Shown: in pieces, positions 60,520-64,000 of the stretch
How the letters are laid out: every line of letters starts with the position of its first letter
Numbering within the stretch: the stretch's first letter is position 1
From: Roseiarcus sp963820775
Lineage (GTDB): Bacteria > Pseudomonadota > Alphaproteobacteria > Rhizobiales > Beijerinckiaceae
Reading direction: 5' to 3'
Assembly (NCBI GenBank): GCA_963820775.1
Contig: CAWGBF010000015.1
Location: 124,001-188,000, forward strand
DNA: 64,000 nt
Program-made: the position numbers and the translations under genes
Notes under the pieces: model-generated
The model's input: the letters and a program-made list of their open reading frames with translations, nothing else
What the model was told of the DNA's origin: nothing
Database searches by the model: none

Positions 60520-60523
60520 GCCT

Positions 60524-61231
60524 TTAGCCCCGGCGTCCCAGCAACCATCCGAAGGCGCTGCGCACGAAGGCCGCTCCGTCGCTTGTCACCGGTTCGCCGT
60601 GGGCAATCAGCACGCGCTCGATAGGCCAGGCCAGAATGCGCTCGAGGGAAGCGCGCGCCGCACGGCGGTTCAGGAAGGTCGCCCTCCATTCGCGAGGCGC
60701 GCCGGGATTGGGGGCGCAGACGCCATCCAAGCGCGCCACGACGCCGCGCCATCCAGGCGCCCAATCCCGAGGAAGATTTTGCAATAGGTCAGTGAAAATC
60801 GCGGTGCGGCTGGCGCGGTGGAAAAACTCCACCTCGGTGAGGAAGCTTCCGCGCACCGGGACTTGGTCGACGTCGGCTGCCCACCCCGGCTCAGGCTCTT
60901 CGCCGAGTTCGCCGTCGAAAGCGAGGTCCTGCCGCTTCTTGCGCAGGCCTGGCGACGCGTAGAGCTTCGCCTGCGGATAGGCCGATTTCCATTCCTGCAG
61001 GAACAGGTGGTGGAGCCGGTTCGGCGACACCAGGTAGCGCACCGGACCCAGTGCGTCGACACGATCTTTCAGAGCAGCCGAGAAGGCGATCGGCGACCAG
61101 GCGAACAGACCGCCGTCCGACAGCCGGATCAACGCCATGCGCGTCGGATAGGGGAAGGTGAAAAACGGCGCCGAGGGTCCGTCCGCGGTCCAGATCCCGG
61201 GTCCGAATTCATCCAACGACTTCGTTGTCAT
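60524..61231 (-). CDS. DUF4336 domain protein
   Basis: A 235-residue protein: MTTKSLDEFGPGIWTADGPS, FPYPTRMALIRLSDGGLFAW, LVSPNRLHHLFLQEWKSAYP and ASRTAIFTDLLQNLPRDWAP. The pattern resembles a degenerate metallo-beta-lactamase fold, with 'H.F..eW...yP.a..y..pg'. Family function unknown. The gene is exactly enclosed by the two direct repeats at 60296-60519 and 61284-61510, which suggests it arrived as a one-gene insertion. Confidence 0.75.
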   Translation of the reverse strand: MTTKSLDEFGPGIWTADGPSAPFFTFPYPTRMALIRLSDGGLFAWSPIAFSAALKDRVDALGPVRYLVSPNRLHHLFLQEWKSAYPQAKLYASPGLRKKRQDLAFDGELGEEPEPGWAADVDQVPVRGSFLTEVEFFHRASRTAIFTDLLQNLPRDWAPGWRGVVARLDGVCAPNPGAPREWRATFLNRRAARASLERILAWPIERVLIAHGEPVTSDGAAFVRSAFGWLLGRRG

Positions 61232-61283
61232 GCAACGCCTGCGCCGATTGGCGATCTTGCGCAGTAAGCGAGAGTCGATTCTC

Positions 61284-61510
61284 GTTTCGTCGCGTCCACC
61301 TAGAGGAGCCTCCGCGCGCGCGCTTTCGGTCTCGGTCGGCGAAAAACGGCGGCGATCTCGACATGGGCAGAAAAGCGGAACTGGTCAAGCGGGGTCACGG
61401 ACTCGATATGAAACCCGCCGTCGATGAGAATGCGCGCGTCGCGGGCGAAGGTCGCCGCGTTGCATGAGATGGACACGACCAGCGGCAGAGCGGAGGCGGC
61501 GAGCGCGCGC
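61284..61510. repeat. Direct repeat copy B (3' end of the intact RNA methyltransferase gene)
   Basis: Matches 60296-60519 over about 225 bases, beginning with GTTTCGTCGC and extending past the methyltransferase stop by 16 bases. Copies A and B bracket the DUF4336 gene. Confidence 0.85.
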
Positions 61511-62562
61511 GCCTGCTCGAGCGCGCCGGCGCGCGGCGGATCGATCAGCGCCGCGTCGAATGCCGCAAGTTCGTCCGCTCGCAGCGGACGGCGGAAGAGA
61601 TCGCGCGTCTCGGCTCTGGGCTTTCGCAGGCCCGGCGTCATCGCTGCGGCGCGCGCAAGCGCCGCAATCGCCGCGGGGTCGGCGTCGGCGGCGAACACCT
61701 CATGCTGGTGGGCGAGGCGCAGCGCGAACGCGCCGGCGCCGCAGAACAGGTCCGCGATCTTTCTTGCGTCCGCAAGCTCGCGCTCGGCGAACGCCGCAAG
61801 CCACGCCTCTCCTGCTTCGGTCGCCTGGAGGAAGCCGCCGGGCGGCAGCCTCGCGCGCGCCTCGCCAAAGGCGACGCGGGGCGGCCGGCGCTCGATCACG
61901 ATCTCGCCGTTGTTGGAGACGCGCGCGAGATCGAGCGCATCAGCCGTCCGCGCGAGCTTCTGCGTTTCGGCGCGTCCAAGAGGCCCCGAGCCGCGCAGGT
62001 CGACGTCGAGCCCGTCGAGCGTCGCGGTGACGCCGATATCGAGTGGCTTCATCAATCCTCGGAGGTCGCCGCTCAGCGCATGCGCGGCCGGAATCGCGCC
62101 GGCCATGCCAGGGCTGAACAAGGGGCAATTGTCGATGGCGATGATGTCGTGCGAGCGCGCGCGCATGAAGCCGACCTCGTCGGGTTGGCCGTGAGGAAAG
62201 CGGGCGTGAAAGGTCGCCCGGCGCCGCCCCGCGCCATGCGCATCGACTAAGTCCCCAACCTTGGCGGCGACGCCCTCGCGCTCGAGCGCTTCGACCACCA
62301 GGCCGCGCTTCCATGCCTGATAGAGCGAAGCCGACATGTGCTGGGCAGCGCAGCCGCCGCAGGTTCCGAACCAGGGGCAGATCGGCGCCGCGCGCTCGGG
62401 CGAGGCGTCGAGCGTCTCGACAAGCTCTGCGCGCGCGCCCTCAAGCTTGACCAGCGCCCGCTCCCCGGGCAAGGCGCCGGGAACGACCGCGCCATCGGCG
62501 GTCAGGCCTGCCCCATGCGAATCAAGCGCGACGATCGAAACCTCCTCAGGCGACTCACCCAT
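61300..62562 (-). CDS. TrmA/RlmD-family 23S rRNA or tRNA (uracil-5-)-methyltransferase
   Basis: 420 residues. An N-terminal TRAM-like part (VALDSHGAGLTADGAVVPGA) precedes the 4Fe-4S-type cysteines in CPWFGTCGGCAAQHM (about 82-96). The SAM-binding motif is KIADLFCGAGAFALRLAH. The catalytic Cys is in VSISCNAATFARDARILID. The alphaproteobacterial member is often annotated as RlmD or rumA-like; the exact uridine is not determinable here. Its ATG overlaps the tlyA stop by 8 bases, and its 3' end is duplicated at 60296-60519. Confidence 0.85.
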   Translation of the reverse strand: MGESPEEVSIVALDSHGAGLTADGAVVPGALPGERALVKLEGARAELVETLDASPERAAPICPWFGTCGGCAAQHMSASLYQAWKRGLVVEALEREGVAAKVGDLVDAHGAGRRRATFHARFPHGQPDEVGFMRARSHDIIAIDNCPLFSPGMAGAIPAAHALSGDLRGLMKPLDIGVTATLDGLDVDLRGSGPLGRAETQKLARTADALDLARVSNNGEIVIERRPPRVAFGEARARLPPGGFLQATEAGEAWLAAFAERELADARKIADLFCGAGAFALRLAHQHEVFAADADPAAIAALARAAAMTPGLRKPRAETRDLFRRPLRADELAAFDAALIDPPRAGALEQARALAASALPLVVSISCNAATFARDARILIDGGFHIESVTPLDQFRFSAHVEIAAVFRRPRPKARARRLL

Positions 62563-63280
62563 GGCGCGCGGCGATCAGAAATTCCCGCGCTCCGGCGCCG
62601 CCGAGGATCGGCGACGGGACGAGGCCGAGCGTCTCCCAGCCTTGCGCTTCGATCGTGGCGCGCACAGCGTCGCAGGCGCGCTCGAGTGCGGCTTCACTCC
62701 TGACCCGGCCCTTGACGAGTTCGCTGCGGCCGAGCTCGAACTGCGGCTTGACCAGGCTGACCAGCCAAGCCCCTCTCGCTGCGAGTTTCAGCACATTCGG
62801 CAGCACGAGCCGCTGCGCAATGAAGCTGACGTCGACGACGATCGCTTGCGGGCGCTCGCTGAGCGCCTCAGCGTCAAGCGCGCGCGCATCGACGCCTTCG
62901 AGCGAGCGGACGCGCGGGTCCGCGGCGAGGCGCGGATCGAGCTGTCCGCGCCCGACATCGACGGCGATGACCTTCGCCGCGCCGCGCGCGAGCAGCACAT
63001 CAGTGAAGCCTCCGGTCGAAGCGCCCACGTCGAGGCAGACGAGGTTTTTCGGATCGAGCGCGAAGGCGTCGAGCGCGGCGGCAAGCTTGACCCCCCCGCG
63101 CGACGCCCAGGGATGCGGCGCTTCGGCCTCGATCGGCGCGTTTCCCGCGACCTCATCCGAGGCCTTCTTGAGCGCGACGCCGCCAACGGTGACCAGCCCG
63201 GCCGCAATTGCCGCCTGGGCGCGCGCCCGGCTCGAAAAGAAGCCGCGCTCGACGAGAACGATGTCCGCGCGCTTGCGCAT
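62555..63280 (-). CDS. tlyA: TlyA-family rRNA 2'-O-methyltransferase
   Basis: A 241-residue protein starting MRKRADIVLVERGFFSSRAR, an S4 domain extending through AGLVTVGGVALKKASDEVAG. The FtsJ-like Rossmann domain follows: LVCLDVGASTGGFTDVLLAR is the SAM motif, AIVVDVSFIAQRLVLPNVLK and SLVKPQFELGRSELVKGRVR carry the KDKE-type residues. Mycobacterial TlyA methylates 16S and 23S rRNA and confers capreomycin sensitivity; older annotations call it hemolysin A. It is coupled to the methyltransferase. The dxs gene that often precedes it is absent. Confidence 0.9.
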   Translation of the reverse strand: MRKRADIVLVERGFFSSRARAQAAIAAGLVTVGGVALKKASDEVAGNAPIEAEAPHPWASRGGVKLAAALDAFALDPKNLVCLDVGASTGGFTDVLLARGAAKVIAVDVGRGQLDPRLAADPRVRSLEGVDARALDAEALSERPQAIVVDVSFIAQRLVLPNVLKLAARGAWLVSLVKPQFELGRSELVKGRVRSEAALERACDAVRATIEAQGWETLGLVPSPILGGAGAREFLIAARHG

Positions 63281-63430
63281 GGGGCCTTTAACGAGGGGAG
63301 CAGGGCTGATTGTCAATGAAAATTCCGCCGCCACGCCCCGGCATGGAAGGGCGGCGTCGGCGGAACGAATGGCGGACAGGCCGCGTTTCGTGAGGGGGCT
63401 CGAGATCGAGCCATTCTTTGGACGTTGGCG

Positions 63431-64000
63431 ATGATCTCTATCCCGTACGCGCTAGACGCGCTCAACTTCCTCGACGCCGACGTCCGCAACCTCTTCGGAC
63501 CGTTCGTCAACGTTTTCCTCGTCACGGACCAGCATTGGAGCCAGACTGATGTTGGGCTGGTGACGACCGCGAGCGGATTGCTCGGGATTGCGTTCCAGAC
63601 GCCGATCGGCGCCGCGATCGATGTGACCCGCGCCAAGCGCGGCGTGATCGTTCTGGCCATGGCGGCGATGACCGTAGCCGCAGCCATTATCTTTGTCGCT
63701 CGTAACTCTGCTTTCGACCACGGCGGCAATATCGCCATTGCGCTTCTGGCCGGCGCAGTTGGCTACGCGTTTTCGCAGCGTGCGGTCTTTCTCATGGTTC
63801 CCGTGTTCGCCGTTCTGACTTGCGCCGCCGTTCTCGCCATTCCAGCGAAAGCGATCAATCATGATCGGGCGAGAGACTTGACCACTGACGGCGAGGCGGG
63901 AGGCGCGGCGGCGGGATATCGCGTTCTCTTCCAGACGCGGCCGCTGATGATTTTCGCTCTCTGCGCGTTTCTGTTTCATTTCGCCAACGCGCCGCTGTTG
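63431..64000 (+). CDS. MFS transporter, N-terminal part (runs off the window)
   Basis: 190 codons to the window edge, starting MISIPYALDALNFLDADVRN. LFGPFVNVFLVTDQHWSQTD and VGLVTTASGLLGIAFQTPIG are the first two membrane segments, and IDVTRAKRGVIVLAMAAMTV is the 2-3 loop and third. The sequence then passes directly from AAAIIFVA to RNSAFDHGGNIAIALLAGAV. Relatives have roughly 45-50 more residues (TM4 and the RxxRIGRN loop) before this block, so an in-frame internal deletion is likely. The gene is divergent from tlyA. Substrate unknown. Confidence 0.75.
   Translation, partial: MISIPYALDALNFLDADVRNLFGPFVNVFLVTDQHWSQTDVGLVTTASGLLGIAFQTPIGAAIDVTRAKRGVIVLAMAAMTVAAAIIFVARNSAFDHGGNIAIALLAGAVGYAFSQRAVFLMVPVFAVLTCAAVLAIPAKAINHDRARDLTTDGEAGGAAAGYRVLFQTRPLMIFALCAFLFHFANAPLL

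Overview
The window is high-GC DNA from an alphaproteobacterium. Ribosomal gene order, an LdtR/LdtP pair, alphaproteobacterial LysR, CHASE2-cyclase and TlyA genes, and dense short intergenic palindromes point to Hyphomicrobiales, possibly the Beijerinckiaceae/Methylocystaceae neighbourhood (inference from gene content only). No tRNA, rRNA, CRISPR array or prophage was recognised.

Layout: (1) 1-3 kb: the 3' end of rpsA and its terminator, an intergenic repeat, a complete IS5-family element (406-1700), and on the minus strand a small AT-richer pair (an unknown exported or anchored protein plus a DUF2158 protein) and an AhpD-like protein. (2) 3.3-9.6 kb: a CUT2-type sugar ABC transporter (binding protein, ATPase, two permeases), then an orphan membrane-anchored TAXI-like protein. 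(3) 9.7-15 kb: a LysR gene divergent from a RutE-like nitroreductase, WrbA and DoxX; a Tat-exported S41 protease with the remnant of a second signal peptide; and a PEP-CTERM protein. (4) 15.3-31.8 kb: a possible small RNA, then the str, S10 and spc ribosomal operons in canonical order (rpsL-rpsG-fusA-tuf-rpsJ ... rplO-secY-adk). rpsM-rpsK-rpoA-rplQ, which normally follow adk, are absent. (5) 31.8-35.6 kb: an acyl-CoA hydrolase and a small membrane protein chained to adk by ATGA/GTGA overlaps, then ldtR and ldtP (peptidoglycan L,D-crosslinking). (6) 35.8-54.6 kb: a lipocalin-like protein, a FecR-CHASE2-cyclase pair, GST, gltX, an AidB-like acyl-CoA dehydrogenase, a class C serine hydrolase, a phytanoyl-CoA dioxygenase-like gene, several small enzymes, an AraC regulator, an epoxide hydrolase-like protein, comEC, a SnoaL-like protein and cytochrome c. 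(7) 54.7-64 kb: rpmG, glutamate dehydrogenase, an XRE regulator with repeated upstream motifs, a NAGPA-like protein, a DUF4239 protein, a GlcD-like FAD oxidoreductase, a DUF4336 gene bracketed by direct repeats of the end of an RNA methyltransferase gene, that methyltransferase, tlyA, and a partial MFS gene.

A recurring feature is single-base frameshifts in otherwise well-conserved genes, including the essential fusA. They occur in fusA, the ABC ATPase (at least two), the ABC permease, LysR, the S41 protease, the PEP-CTERM protein, the phytanoyl-CoA dioxygenase-like gene and the SnoaL gene (two). Most are +1 changes in short runs, and three are an extra T inside GAGTC (the GANTC motif of CcrM). 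The simplest reading is consensus sequence error rather than decay. Affected genes are annotated over their full reconstructed span.
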